A stretch of 64,000 nt of DNA from Sanguibacter antarcticus (lineage in GTDB: Bacteria; Actinomycetota; Actinomycetes; Actinomycetales; Cellulomonadaceae), in assembly GCF_002564005.1 (NCBI RefSeq), contig NZ_PDJG01000001.1, forward strand, positions 186,001 to 250,000. The letters are read 5' to 3'. Under the pieces are notes generated by a model. It saw only the letters and a program-made list of their open reading frames with translations. It searched no databases and was not told the DNA's origin. How positions within the stretch are numbered: position 1 is the stretch's first letter; each line of letters opens with the position of its first letter. This document shows positions 41,979 through 50,932 of this stretch, in pieces. Both the position numbers and the translations under genes were made by a program.

Positions 41979-42758
41979 TGTTCTGTGTCATGACGTTGGT
42001 AGCGCCATGTTTACTGTTCCGTGAACGATGGGTTCTGAGACCGCGCCGAGCTCGCGGGCGGTCATCAGATGCCGTGCATAGGCAATGCTGGTGAATCCCG
42101 CTAGCCTCACAAGCACGCAGCTCGACGTCTCTGGGGAGCGAATCTATGATTTCTCGAACACGTGGTCTCTCCGTGATCGCCCTTGTCGCGTTGGCCGTCA
42201 GTGGGTGTTCCGTGGAGGTTGAGCCTGGTCAGACCCCAGAGGCTTCCTCGGGAACGATCGACCTGGCAGTGGCCGAGACGTGCGACGAAGGGTCGGACCC
42301 GCAGTGCGTTCCGATAGACGGTCAGTACGTTACGAATCCGGAGACCTTTCGGACCGCAACCGTCGAAGATGTCGTTGTCGCCGAGCATGATGGGCACAGC
42401 GCAGTCGACCTGACGTTCGCTGCCGATGGGGAGGCTGTGTTGAAGTCGCTCACGCAGGAGGTCGCCCAAGCAGGAAGCGATGCGCGACTCGTCATGAAGA
42501 TCGGCGATGAGATCCGGTCGGCTGTAGCCGTTCCAGAACCTGTCATCGGCAATGCCATGACGATCCCTATGTCGTCCACCGACAGCGCCCAGGACGCTGT
42601 CGACCTGATCCTCAACGACTGATCGACTTCTGCCCTCGCCCACCTCGAGCCCTACGCCGAAGCAGCGCACTGCCTCGTACCGCGTTCGATGGAGAGTCTG
42701 TTCGGCTCCATCCGTGAACGGTCGTGACGCTGTGTCGCTAACGTCATGACCCACAACA
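41979..42758. mobile_element. TGTT/CTAG inverted-repeat element E2 carrying a lipoprotein gene
   Basis: 780 bp between TGTTCTGTGTCATGACGTTGG (left, preceded by CTAG) and the complement of TGTTGTGGGTCATGACGTTA (right). Homology between the ends extends about 50 bases inward to the GTTC-CGTGAAC region. No transposase lies inside, only the gene at 42146-42622. It would have to be moved in trans. Confidence 0.7.
42146..42622 (+). CDS. lipoprotein with a SecD P1-head-like domain
   Basis: A 158-residue protein with lipobox VSGC (Cys21) after the helix GLSVIALVALA, so it should be anchored outside the membrane. Residues about 70-158 follow the pattern of the SecDF P1 head domain (AVDLTFAADGEAVLKSLT, DEIRSAVAVPEPVIGNAMTI, DSAQDAVDLI). 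Stand-alone lipoproteins with this fold are of unknown role. GGGGAG precedes the ATG. Its position as the only gene of an inverted-repeat element makes it a cargo gene. Confidence 0.65.
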   Translation: MISRTRGLSVIALVALAVSGCSVEVEPGQTPEASSGTIDLAVAETCDEGSDPQCVPIDGQYVTNPETFRTATVEDVVVAEHDGHSAVDLTFAADGEAVLKSLTQEVAQAGSDARLVMKIGDEIRSAVAVPEPVIGNAMTIPMSSTDSAQDAVDLILND

Positions 42759-42905
42759 CCAAGCGCTCCGGGGGCGTAACATGTTCAAAGTTACCGATTT
42801 CTGAACAACCCGGCCATCAATCACCCGTGCGGACGTCGACCATCGATCAGACGATGGTGAAGAGCGTCGCTCCAACCCCATACATGGCGAGGCCAGAGGA
42901 CTCTT

Positions 42906-43433
42906 ATGCACCTGAAAGACCTGCAGGGAATGGCTGAAAGTTGTCAAAACCACGGTGATGGCTTCGGCGCCTTCCGCACTACCTCGGCGATACTCGCGCT
43001 GGGCTGGCCCGACGACGTCACCGAACAATGGTTGTATGACCACCCGGATCACTTCATCCAAGACTATGGGCATATCGACCTGATGCACATTGGATGGACA
43101 GAAGAAGCCATCGGACTGCGTCAGTTCTTGAACATGCCCACAGGTGCATCTGAAAACGACTTGCTGGAATACAACGCTAAGAATCACGCATATCTCGTAG
43201 GAGTTCGCAACGCTGGCGTGCATATCGGTGTTCGCAAGAGTTGGGAGAACGACGGCACGTGGAAGCGGTCTCCCCTAGTCATCCAGCGCAACTTGGTTGA
43301 ACCGGCGGCAACTGGACTGCAGGTGGTCGAAGGTCGGACTCGTGTAGGTGTGCTGCAAGGCCGCGCTGCGGAAGGGCTTTTTGTCGCTGAGCAACACCTA
43401 GCGTGGGTCGGGCGACTACGTTGCCCCACTTGA
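42906..43433 (+). CDS. hypothetical protein, possible ParB-like or regulatory fold
   Basis: A 175-residue protein with GAGG six bases before the ATG and good coding character. An N-terminal helical part (GFGAFRTTSAILALGWPDDVTEQWLYDHP) is followed by PLVIQRNLVEP, GLQVVEGRTRVGVLQGR and AEQHLAWVGRL. The VEGRTRxGxLxGR stretch recalls hypothetical proteins found beside mobile elements. I do not recognise a named family. The gene sits between elements E2 and E3 and looks intact. Confidence 0.6.
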   Translation: MHLKDLQGMAESCQNHGDGFGAFRTTSAILALGWPDDVTEQWLYDHPDHFIQDYGHIDLMHIGWTEEAIGLRQFLNMPTGASENDLLEYNAKNHAYLVGVRNAGVHIGVRKSWENDGTWKRSPLVIQRNLVEPAATGLQVVEGRTRVGVLQGRAAEGLFVAEQHLAWVGRLRCPT

Positions 43434-43505
43434 CCGTCGACCTGCCGGACATCATGCGCAAGGCGCTCACGGGGGACCAAGGCTCAAAGAGGCTCTTCCG
43501 GTCTA
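43434..43505 (+). pseudogene. short IS30 transposase fragment
   Basis: Plus strand reads TVDLPDIMRKALTGDQGSKR, matching the LPAMMRKSLTWDQGSQ region of the IS30 transposase at 43901-44932. Only about 25 codons remain. Confidence 0.5.
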
Positions 43506-43540
43506 GGGGGGGTAGTAGGTGGGGTCGCAGGAGTCCTAGG

Positions 43541-43684
43541 TGTTGTGGGTCATGACGTTGGCGACACACCGTCCGCTGTCCGTCGTCCGCGAATGACCGT
43601 TCATGGAAGGGCTGTTCGGCCCCATCCGTGAACGGTAGTTGGCGGACAGTGGACGCTGTGTCGCCAACGTCATGACCCACAACA
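43541..43684. repeat. 144-bp palindromic miniature element E3
   Basis: TGTTGTGGGTCATGACGTTG at the left and its complement at the right (43665-43684), with further pairing inward (CGTCCGCTGTCC, then GACCGTTCATGG against CCATCCGTGAACGG). CTAGG lies outside both ends (43536-43540 and 43686-43690). There is no coding capacity; this is a typical miniature inverted-repeat element of the same family as E2 and E4. Confidence 0.85.
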
Positions 43685-43685
43685 T

Positions 43686-43848
43686 CTAGGCCTGCTTCGT
43701 GGCGTAGACCTGTGCGATCCCGCTGAAATCGGGGTAGATCGAAGATCGCGTGAAGCCGAAGTTGTTCTGCAGCATTGCCAGGAGCACCGTCTTGACATCT
43801 GGGGGAACGACCACTCCGATCGCTTCGGGAAAGTTCGCACGCGGACGG
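43686..43848 (-). pseudogene. C-terminal part of the FRG-domain gene, cut off by IS30
   Basis: Minus strand reads ANFPEAIGVVVPPDVKTVLL, LQNNFGFTRSSIYPDFSG and YATKQA, then a TAG that is part of the CTAG next to element E3. This matches the usual end of FRG-domain proteins and continues the gene interrupted at 44941. Confidence 0.7.
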
Positions 43849-44940
43849 CCTTGGTGTCATAGCGTCGTAGCAACAGTGCTGGTCGGCGAGGGGTACGGGT
43901 GTGGGGCGCAGGATGTTGACGATCGCTGATCGGGTTGAGATCTCCACGGGCCTCAAGGCGGGGTGGTCGATGCGCCGGATCGCCGCTCACATCGACCGTG
44001 CGCCGTCGGTCGTGTGCCGTGAGATTGTCCGGAACTCGACGAAGACGTTGGGGTACCGGTTGGTGACGGCGGACTGTCGGGCTGAGCGCAACCGTCGGCG
44101 CCCGCAGGTCGGCAAGGTCGCTGGTGACGAAGTGCTTCGGGCTCGGGTCTTGGCGGATCTGAAGCGCTCGAGGACGCCCCGGCAGATCGCAGGCCGGTTG
44201 CTTCTGGAAGCGGTCGGCCCCACCGTTGCGAGGGTGAGTCATTCCCCTGCTGCTGGCGGCGCCACGGCCAGTCATGAAGCGATCTACCGGTTCATCTACG
44301 CCCTGCCCAAGGGCGACCTCGCCAAGCACGCAGTGATGCTGCGCTCCAAGCGGATCGCTCGCCGGCCCCGCAAACCTGCAGGTGAACGGACCGGGCCGAT
44401 CGTGGGGATGGTCCCCATCGACGACCGCGACGCCACGGTCGCTGACCGCCGGGTTCCCGGGCACTGGGAAGGTGACCTCGTCGTGGGGGCGTTCGGCCGC
44501 TCCGCGGTCGCAACGCTGGTCGAGCGCACCACCCGGTTCGTGGTGATCCTGGGCTTGCCCCAGGGCAAAACATCGGCCCCGTTGGCGGACCTGCTCATCG
44601 AGCACGCGAACTCCCTGCCGGCCATGATGCGCAAGTCGTTGACGTGGGACCAGGGCTCACAGATGGCCCGCCACGGCGCCCTCACACTGGCCACGACGAT
44701 GCCCGTCTACTTCGCCCACCCCCGGTCCCCCTGGGAGCGCGGCACGAACGAGAACACCAACGGGCTCATTCGCGAGTACTTGCCCAAGGGCACCGTCATC
44801 ACCGACCACCAGCCCTACCTCGACGCCATCGCCGAAGAGCTCAACGACAGACCCCGAGCAGCCCTGGGCTTCTACACCCCGCGAGAGAAATTCGAAGAGC
44901 TCCTCAACGCCACCATTGCTTCCACGCCTTGACACCAAGG
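43849..44940 (+). mobile_element. IS30-family insertion sequence
   Basis: 1092 bp bounded by CCTTGGTGTCA and its complement TGACACCAAGG. It carries one transposase gene and splits an FRG-domain gene that runs on the opposite strand. Confidence 0.88.
43901..44932 (+). CDS. IS30-family transposase
   Basis: A 343-residue transposase with the N-terminal helix-turn-helix (MRRIAAHIDRAPSVVCREIVRN) and DDE core (GHWEGDLVVGAFGRSAVATLVER, LTWDQGSQMARH, SPWERGTNENTNGLIREYLPK). GTG 43901 and ATG 43913 are both possible starts. It appears intact. Confidence 0.92.
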   Translation: MGRRMLTIADRVEISTGLKAGWSMRRIAAHIDRAPSVVCREIVRNSTKTLGYRLVTADCRAERNRRRPQVGKVAGDEVLRARVLADLKRSRTPRQIAGRLLLEAVGPTVARVSHSPAAGGATASHEAIYRFIYALPKGDLAKHAVMLRSKRIARRPRKPAGERTGPIVGMVPIDDRDATVADRRVPGHWEGDLVVGAFGRSAVATLVERTTRFVVILGLPQGKTSAPLADLLIEHANSLPAMMRKSLTWDQGSQMARHGALTLATTMPVYFAHPRSPWERGTNENTNGLIREYLPKGTVITDHQPYLDAIAEELNDRPRAALGFYTPREKFEELLNATIASTP

Positions 44941-45693
44941 GCCCCTGTCCGTGCTCATGACGGGTCCGCAGATCTTCTCAAGGGCATCATCCGAGTCCGC
45001 CATCCAGTTACCGGTCGAGGGCTGGGTGAAGTCACCGAGCTCCGACATGGACGATTCTGCCTCACTGACAGGGTGGCTGTGTAGGAGGAATGATCCCCGC
45101 TGAGCAGCGATTCGCGGGTCGATAGGCGGCGTGGAGTACATCAGTCTGGCCTTGTCCTTGCCCTTCGAGACAAGTTCCCTATAGCTATCGCGCTTCTGTG
45201 GATTGTTGATCCTACGGAACGACTCCCGTTGCAGCGCCAGCAGGATGCCGGTCTGGTCACGGACACTCTTGCCACCGACCATGGCATCGTCGTCGCAGAG
45301 AAACCACAGGGCAATGAGGGGGTCCCGGGTCACATCAATGAGACGCGTAGCTGCACCGTGGTGACGCATCTTGGCCAGAATCTCCCAGTCGCCCATGTGT
45401 TGAGCACCGTCGGCACCGATGATCCGAGCCTCGTTGATCATCGCCGTCTCATGCTTCACTACCTCAGCAGGTGTCATTCCGGCTCTGGCGGCCTTCGACT
45501 GGAGCCGCCAGCTGATGTCGGCCTGGCCACGCCATACCACGCCTCCGGTGGGGCCGATCAGAGCGATTCCGTTGATCGCGGTGAGAACGTCCCGAGCGGC
45601 CTGCACCTTCGTCTTCCTTCTCGCGCGCGGGATGCCGGCTTTCTTGATGGTGGTGGATTCGTACGTCATCCAGTCTGGCCAGGGATCTGTCAT
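44941..45693 (-). pseudogene. FRG-domain protein, N-terminal part, interrupted by IS30
   Basis: About 250 codons of an FRG-domain protein. GPTGGVVWRGQADISWRLQSKAAR carries the F/W-R-G motif near residue 53, followed by HHGAATRLIDVTRDPLIALWF and TGILLALQRESFRRI. FRG proteins occur widely in mobile and defence-associated regions, and their activity is not established. At 44940 the reading frame runs into the IS30 element; the C-terminal 50 codons lie at 43686-43848. The uninterrupted protein would have been about 300 residues. Confidence 0.82.
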
Positions 45694-45752
45694 AGCCTGG
45701 ATGCTCCCACGATCTGAGCGATTTAGAGGCGTTTCATGATTGAGAGGTGTTC

Positions 45753-45838
45753 TCAGCAGGACTTTCGCCGGGTGTCGTGTTGTAGGTGGAGCAGGTTGAG
45801 GGCTGCGGTGGTGATCTCGGTGATGTGTGTCGGGTCTA
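45753..45838 (-). pseudogene. short transposase-like fragment
   Basis: Minus strand reads HITEITTAALNLLHLQHDTRRK and a stop; it looks like the tail of a transposase but is too short to classify. It lies between the FRG gene and the IS1380 element. Confidence 0.35.
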
Positions 45839-47440
45839 GCCTCGATCTTTCATCGGGCTCATGAGGTGGGTCGTTTGGGCGTCAGGGCGCCTGCTCGGGT
45901 GTGATTCTGCCTTGTGGGTATGACAGATGGTCCCGTGTCGTCGGGTTGGGCGCCGGTTCCAGGTCCGGGTGGTCGCGCGGGGGTCGTTGAGTCAAGGGTG
46001 TGCTGGCGCTCAGCCGGGTGCGGGTCGGGCTCGCAGGGCTTGGACTGCTTGAGCGGCCAGCGCTGCCCAGGGCGCTCGGTTGGAGAGGCGGAGCCAGGTG
46101 CGCCGGCCGGTGCGGGCGATGACGGCGGGGATGGTGAACAGGCGTAGGCGCAGGCGTTTGGGTTCCCAGCGGCGGGCCTGGTGGTCGGTGAGGGCGAGCA
46201 TGCCCATCCAGGCCAGGAGGTCATTGGCGAGGGCGACGATCGCGCACCAGATCTGATTCTGGGCGAAGGCCTTGAGGGGGAGGTTGCGCAGACCGGTGTC
46301 CTTGGCGATGCGGATGCGGTCTTCACATCTGGCGCGGCGGCGGTGGCGCAGCTCGAGGTCAGCGAGCTGACCGGCGGGCGTGTTCGTCACGAACGCGGTG
46401 ATGCGCATCCCGTCAACGTCCTCGAAGCGCAGCTGGGCCCCGGGGTGGGGTCGTTCCTTGCGAACGATGACGCGCATGCCTGCCGGCCAGGCGGTCAGGT
46501 CCATCAGGTCGGTGAGCTCAGCGATCCAGGCGCCGTCACGGACCTCGTCGTGAGCGTCCAGGGCCGGGGCCCAGACGGTCTCGGGGATGCGGGCCAGCAG
46601 GTCGGGGGTGTTGCCAGGCAGCGTGAACCCGACCGAGTAGCCCAGGCGGTGGGTCGTGAGCCATTCGATGAGGGTTTTGGTTCCGCCTGCGCCGTCGGTG
46701 CGGACCAGGATCTTCTTACTGCCCCGCGTCCGCCCGCCATGACCAGGGAGCTGAGCCAGAGCATCTCGGAGAACCGCGATGTGATCGGCGGCGGTGTTCG
46801 ACCCGGCATTGCCCGGCCGCAGCATGATCGCCAGCGGTTCCCCGGTCCCGGCGCCGCCGTGGTCGACGAACGCGCACAGGGGATGGAACCCGAACCCGCG
46901 CTTGAACGTCGGCGCCGCGTTCTCCTTCTCCGAATGCGCCGTGACCAGCGTCGCGTCGAGGTCGATGACCAGAGGGTCCACCGCGCTGGCGCCCGCGTCG
47001 GGGGCGCGCTCACCAGCCAGGCGCCAGGCCGCCGAACGGGCCGCAGCTCGGGCGGTGTTGATCGCCGCCAACGCTGCCGGGGCATCAGCGGCCAACGCCG
47101 CGATCGTGCGCGAAACCGTCGGATCCGAGGCGACCGCGCCATAGACACCGGGCTCGGCGCGCAGCACCGCGACGTCCGCCAACGCGTCCCCACCCAACGC
47201 CAGGGCGACCGCCAGGTCCACGATCACCTTGCCCGGGTCGTGGAACGCCGTCGGCTTACGCCACCGCGCCAAGCCCGTCGACAACGCCCGATCCAGACCC
47301 GTCGCCCGGACCGTCTCGGTCAACAGCACCCCACCAGCCTGACCAACCGCGGACGTCGCCGACGTGACGATGTTCAGACGGGGATACGCGACGGTAGTCT
47401 TCACCTTGAAGGTGCTCCTCGAACTAGTCAGAATCGGTCC
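45839..47440 (-). mobile_element. IS1380-family insertion sequence
   Basis: An intact transposase gene (46010-47404) with about 170 bases to the left that begin near CCTCGATCTTTCATCGG, a typical IS1380 end. The right end near GGTCCTCAAC is approximate because I could not align a clean inverted repeat. Confidence 0.65.
46010..47404 (-). CDS. IS1380-family transposase
   Basis: A 464-residue DDE transposase with the IS1380 layout. The N-terminal part is AVGQAGGVLLTETVRATGLD. The catalytic strands are DPLVIDLDATLVTAHSEKENAAPTF and KKILVRTDGAGGTKTLIEWL, and the C-terminal DRIRIAKDTGLRNLPLKAFAQNQIWC holds the third acidic position upstream. It appears complete. Confidence 0.92.
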   Translation of the reverse strand: MKTTVAYPRLNIVTSATSAVGQAGGVLLTETVRATGLDRALSTGLARWRKPTAFHDPGKVIVDLAVALALGGDALADVAVLRAEPGVYGAVASDPTVSRTIAALAADAPAALAAINTARAAARSAAWRLAGERAPDAGASAVDPLVIDLDATLVTAHSEKENAAPTFKRGFGFHPLCAFVDHGGAGTGEPLAIMLRPGNAGSNTAADHIAVLRDALAQLPGHGGRTRGSKKILVRTDGAGGTKTLIEWLTTHRLGYSVGFTLPGNTPDLLARIPETVWAPALDAHDEVRDGAWIAELTDLMDLTAWPAGMRVIVRKERPHPGAQLRFEDVDGMRITAFVTNTPAGQLADLELRHRRRARCEDRIRIAKDTGLRNLPLKAFAQNQIWCAIVALANDLLAWMGMLALTDHQARRWEPKRLRLRLFTIPAVIARTGRRTWLRLSNRAPWAALAAQAVQALRARPAPG

Positions 47441-47489
47441 TCAACAAACCGTATTCTTCCAGGTCAGGAGCACTTTCTTGCGTCATGAC

Positions 47490-47650
47490 ACCTACTGAGA
47501 CCCACCCCGCCATGAAAGCCCGAGGCTAGGGTGACCAGACGTAGGGCTCGCCAGGCGTTCTTGATCAGGGCGTTGGCGCGTTCGGAGACCAGGCGTAGTG
47601 AGGTCAGAGTCTTGTCGTGGGTCACGTTGTGAAGGTGGGCGTTCTTCTTC
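47490..47650 (-). pseudogene. transposase C-terminal fragment, IS5/DDE_Tnp_4-like
   Basis: Minus strand reads NAHLHNVTHDKTLTSLRLVS then ERANALIKNAWRALRLVTL. This is the tail pattern of IS5-like DDE transposases. The upstream part is missing at element E4 and the original stop is lost. Confidence 0.5.
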
Positions 47651-47669
47651 GGCCGCAGCGGGTGCTAGA

Positions 47670-48474
47670 TGTTCTGTGTCATGAGGTTGGTGACACGATG
47701 TCCGCTGTCCACGGACAACAAGTTGCAAACCCTCTCGCGTGTCCTGGCCTCAGGCGGGGTGGGTGTCGTGGGTGAGGTGGCGGTAGATGGTGCCGCGGGA
47801 GACGCCGAACGTGTCCGCGATCTGCTGCACGGTGTAGGTCTTCTCCTCATACATCGCCCGGGCCTGGCGCGCCTTGGTCGCGGTCATCTTGACCCGGCCA
47901 CCACCCACGCGCCCTCGAGCACGAGCTGCTGCCAGGCCGTCTTGGGTGCGCTCGACGATCAGGTCGTGCTCGAACTCGGCGATCGCCGCGAGCATGTGGA
48001 AGAACAACCGCCCACCAGGAGTCGTCGTGTCGATCCCCTGCGACAAAGCCTTGAGCCCAACACCTCGGAGCTCCAGGCCGTCGGCGACCTCTTTGAGGTT
48101 GCGCACCGAGCGACCCAGCCGGTCGAGCTTGGTCACCACAAGGGTGTCGCCACCACGCAGATACGCCAGAGCATCATCCAGTGCGGGTCGCTTCGCCAAG
48201 ACACCCGAAGCGTGTTCGACGAAAACCTTCTCGCACCCACCAGCACGCAGCTGGTCCAGCTGACCGTCCAGAATCTGATCCCGGGTCGAGACGCGTGCGT
48301 ATCCGATCGAAGCCATCCCACGACTGTACCGTGAACGTGCCTCACGGCACATAGGTCTCGGACACGACCCATGGAACACGACACGCCGATCCGAAGCCCG
48401 AGCGGCGGGAATGTCTCGTGAACGGTCATTCACGGACGGTGGGCGTAGCCAAGCCAACGTCATGACACAGAACA
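47670..48474. mobile_element. TGTT/CTAG inverted-repeat element E4 carrying a serine recombinase
   Basis: 805 bp from TGTTCTGTGTCATGAGGTTGG (preceded by CTAGA) to the complement of TGTTCTGTGTCATGACGTTGG (followed by CCTAGG). The right end shares about 75 bases with E3 (accgtcc-gtgaatgaccgttca region). The only gene is a recombinase; there is no transposase. Confidence 0.72.
47750..48316 (-). CDS. serine recombinase (resolvase/invertase)
   Basis: A 188-residue small serine recombinase. The catalytic serine is Ser10 in YARVSTRDQ. The active-site arginines lie in KLDRLGRSVRNL, a long E helix follows, and a C-terminal helix-turn-helix (TVQQIADTFGVSRGTIYRHL) binds DNA. The ATG at 48316 is chosen as the family start; the longer frame runs into the element end. 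Palindromic DNA upstream (48317-48470) may be its crossover site. It could resolve cointegrates made when E4 transposes. Confidence 0.9.
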   Translation of the reverse strand: MASIGYARVSTRDQILDGQLDQLRAGGCEKVFVEHASGVLAKRPALDDALAYLRGGDTLVVTKLDRLGRSVRNLKEVADGLELRGVGLKALSQGIDTTTPGGRLFFHMLAAIAEFEHDLIVERTQDGLAAARARGRVGGGRVKMTATKARQARAMYEEKTYTVQQIADTFGVSRGTIYRHLTHDTHPA

Positions 48475-48775
48475 CCTAGGCCCCAGGGCACGACGCCAAC
48501 TGCAGCCAGCCACAGACCTGGTGCCAGCGAGACGCAAAGGATCCCTGCCGCCGCGGCGAGGGCGCTCGCCCGAACCGGTCGATCACCCGTCTGCCGAAGA
48601 GTCGACCGACTGCCATGAACAGCCCGAAGCCCGAGTAGACGATCGCGTCGATCGACTCGCTGAGACCGAAGCCGTCGACGACGATGAGCGGCAGCCAGTC
48701 ACTGGCGGACCCTTCCGCCAGCGCCATGCCCAGGATGATCGCTTCGAGAGCGACAAGCCTTGCATCGACCCACAG
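48475..48775 (-). pseudogene. MFS transporter fragment
   Basis: Minus strand encodes LVALEAIILGMALAEGSASD, WLPLIVVDGFGLSESIDAIV and GRLFGRRVIDRFGR, a half of an MFS protein. It then shifts frame near 48575 to ASALAAAAGILCVSLAPGLW before ending at element E4. Both ends are missing. Confidence 0.7.
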
Positions 48776-49190
48776 CCAACGCCGCGCACGCCCCGCGCCA
48801 GGCAACGGGGCGGCGAGCCTGCGGAAGGCAACCGTGCCAGCTCGTCAGGTCGCCGGGGTCGTAGCGTTCCAGGATCTCGTGTAGACATCGCCCGGAGGCA
48901 CTGTTCTGACGACGGCGTTGACCGACCAGGCACCGTGACGAGCAGATCGTCCATGAGCCCCGAGAGTTCGTCGGACGGAAGGTAGCGCCGACACAGCAGC
49001 TCATAGATAACCTTGTCGCGAGCGAGCTCGTGGGCGGCGAATCGCGTGATGATCTCCTCACAATTTCAGGTCCGATCACAAATATGGGAACCCAAGCGGT
49101 AGCTGCGGGCACTTAACAGGTGTGACACGTACTCCTCCTCCCACAGTCCTCGCACCCCTGCCGGTCCGCGATTCTCTAGAGTCGAGTGTG
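48776..49190. other. region between MFS remnant and sigma-factor gene
   Basis: A minus-strand stretch at about 48950-49063 reads EEIITRFAAHELARDKVIYE and continues LLCRRYLPSDELSGLMDDLL. It has coding character but no start and an early loss of frame, so it is probably a gene fragment of unknown type. The last 130 bases should contain the sigma gene promoter; no clear boxes seen. Confidence 0.4.
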
Positions 49191-49784
49191 ATGCCTGACG
49201 AATCTGCTCCGGGTCCGATGCAGGTCCAAACTGATGTCGAGCTCTGGCGAGCGGTCATCGATGGCGACTCTGACTCCTTCGCGATCATCTACGACCGGCA
49301 CTGTGATGCAGCCCACCGCTACCTGGCGCGTCGTGTCTCATCGCGCGAGCTGTCCGAGGATCTTCTGTCGATCGTCTTCCTAGAAGCCTGGCGTTCCCGC
49401 GCTACTGCGCGCCTCGACTCGGGAAGTGCTCGGCCATGGATCTTAGGAATCGCTCGGATGACGCTCCGGCGCAAGGCGCGTTCGGAAATCAGGCGTCGCC
49501 GCGCGATGGATCGCGTCCCGCAGGAACCGCCGCAGCCTGATCACGCGGACGATGTCATCGAAGTGCTCGATCGACGCGCCGAGGCGACCCGGGTCCAGGC
49601 AGCGTTCAGAGCACTCCGGCAGGCGGACCAGGACGTCATCGAGACGTGTCTGTGGCAGGGCCTCGACTACGTGTCGGCCGCCACCGTTTTGAACATCCCT
49701 GTTGGCACGGTCAAGAGCAGACTCTCTCGCGCCCGCGCACGACTCATTGCACGACTCGACGAACTGGACAAGGAGCAACGATGA
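49191..49784 (+). CDS. ECF-type sigma factor
   Basis: A 197-residue sigma-70 family protein. Region 2 (FAIIYDRHCDAAHRYLARRV, ELSEDLLSIVFLEAWRSRAT, about residues 30-75) binds the -10 element and core polymerase. Region 4 (LDYVSAATVLNIPVGTVKSRLSRARARL, about 160-187) binds the -35 element. The ATG at 49191 gives the standard N-terminus. Its stop overlaps the ATG of the next gene, so the pair is probably sigma factor and regulator. Confidence 0.9.
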   Translation: MPDESAPGPMQVQTDVELWRAVIDGDSDSFAIIYDRHCDAAHRYLARRVSSRELSEDLLSIVFLEAWRSRATARLDSGSARPWILGIARMTLRRKARSEIRRRRAMDRVPQEPPQPDHADDVIEVLDRRAEATRVQAAFRALRQADQDVIETCLWQGLDYVSAATVLNIPVGTVKSRLSRARARLIARLDELDKEQR

Positions 49785-50881
49785 CTATCCGCCATGACAA
49801 CGGACCCGCCGTCAGCCCGCTTAGCGATAGCCGCCGAGCCGCGGTACGCAGCGAGCTGCTCAGGGCGATCGGCAACTCACCCGACCCGCGCTCGTCCAGA
49901 GCGCGCGCAGCTCTAGTCACCGCAGCGCTCGCGACGGTTGTAGCGGCAGCCCTCGTTGCCGGCCCTTCCCTACTTGCAGGGAACGAACCTGCAAGCAGTC
50001 CGATCGTTCTTGCCGCAGCCGAAGGGCGAATCCCGTTGTCAACCGCGCCGTGCTCGGGCCCGCAGGTCGCCGACGCGTCGCAGCTCCGCGGCGCTACCTA
50101 CCTGATCAACGACTCGCCCATAGCGCTCAGCGAGGTGTGGGCAAGCATCGACGAGTGCCCCGTCGCCCTGCCATTGGCGACCTTCGTCGAGGCGACCGGC
50201 AACGAGGACGACTCCGTACTGACGCTCTGGGGACCGGACGCCAAAGCCGGGGTCGCCAGCGTCGAGGCGTTCGAAGGCGCCTACACGACCGTTCTGCCGG
50301 GCTCTCGAACCGACGCCTGGGTCGTCGAGTTCCCTTGGGGCGCCTGGGTGCAGTGGTCGGACGACACCGGCGACTACATACTTACCGCATCGGGTATCGA
50401 AGCAGACACGGCGACCGCGGCTGCCGCCGCATACTCCGAAACGAGGAGTCAAGAATCGATTCACGCAATCCTGCCTGACCTCCAGCTCGTGCCCGCAGCC
50501 GAACTGCCGGCGCGCAACACAAGATGGACGGCCGTCTACGGCAACTCCGACCCGAGACCGGGAGATGACACTCCCTGGTTGAGTCTCGAAGTGACAGCGG
50601 GCGAACTCCCCGCAACCGCACTGGCAAGCCTCCAGCCGATCCCCGCAACCGGCCTCACACTCCGCGAGCCAACGACGAGCGACGTACACACAGGGGACAA
50701 CGGTGGATTCCGATACGCACGATGGACCACAGCAACGGGAGCCCATGTCCAGCTCATCGGGAACCTCACAATCGACGAACTCCGCGGCCTCGCCATGCAG
50801 GTCCAAGCCGTCCTGCCCGCCGACCCGAGGATCGACGGGAAGCAAATCCTGTCTCCGCCGGCTACCGTCCAGACACTCTAG
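49781..50881 (+). CDS. membrane-anchored partner of the sigma factor (possible anti-sigma)
   Basis: A 366-residue protein with AAGGAG before the ATG. A cytoplasmic N-terminus of about 40 residues is followed by one helix (AALVTAALATVVAAALVAG) and about 300 extracellular residues with scattered cysteines (TAPCSGP, IDECPVAL). Overlap with an ECF sigma gene and a single-pass layout suggest an anti-sigma or sensor role. There is no zinc-binding anti-sigma motif, so the assignment rests on context. Confidence 0.6.
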   Translation: MTIRHDNGPAVSPLSDSRRAAVRSELLRAIGNSPDPRSSRARAALVTAALATVVAAALVAGPSLLAGNEPASSPIVLAAAEGRIPLSTAPCSGPQVADASQLRGATYLINDSPIALSEVWASIDECPVALPLATFVEATGNEDDSVLTLWGPDAKAGVASVEAFEGAYTTVLPGSRTDAWVVEFPWGAWVQWSDDTGDYILTASGIEADTATAAAAAYSETRSQESIHAILPDLQLVPAAELPARNTRWTAVYGNSDPRPGDDTPWLSLEVTAGELPATALASLQPIPATGLTLREPTTSDVHTGDNGGFRYARWTTATGAHVQLIGNLTIDELRGLAMQVQAVLPADPRIDGKQILSPPATVQTL

Positions 50882-50932
50882 CTACGCCAGGCAAACGGGG
50901 CTTGACCCCTGATCGTGGACACGCAGGTGGTT

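Noticed and set aside
46181-47488. 435-codon plus-strand frame across the IS1380 element
   Set aside because: Antisense of an intact transposase with arginine-rich, low-complexity composition.
28057-48775. The membrane-protein scrap at 28057-28190 as the missing end of the MFS fragment at 48475-48775
   Set aside because: Both touch TGTT-element ends, but the 44-residue scrap is too short to assign to MFS and the break points do not match.
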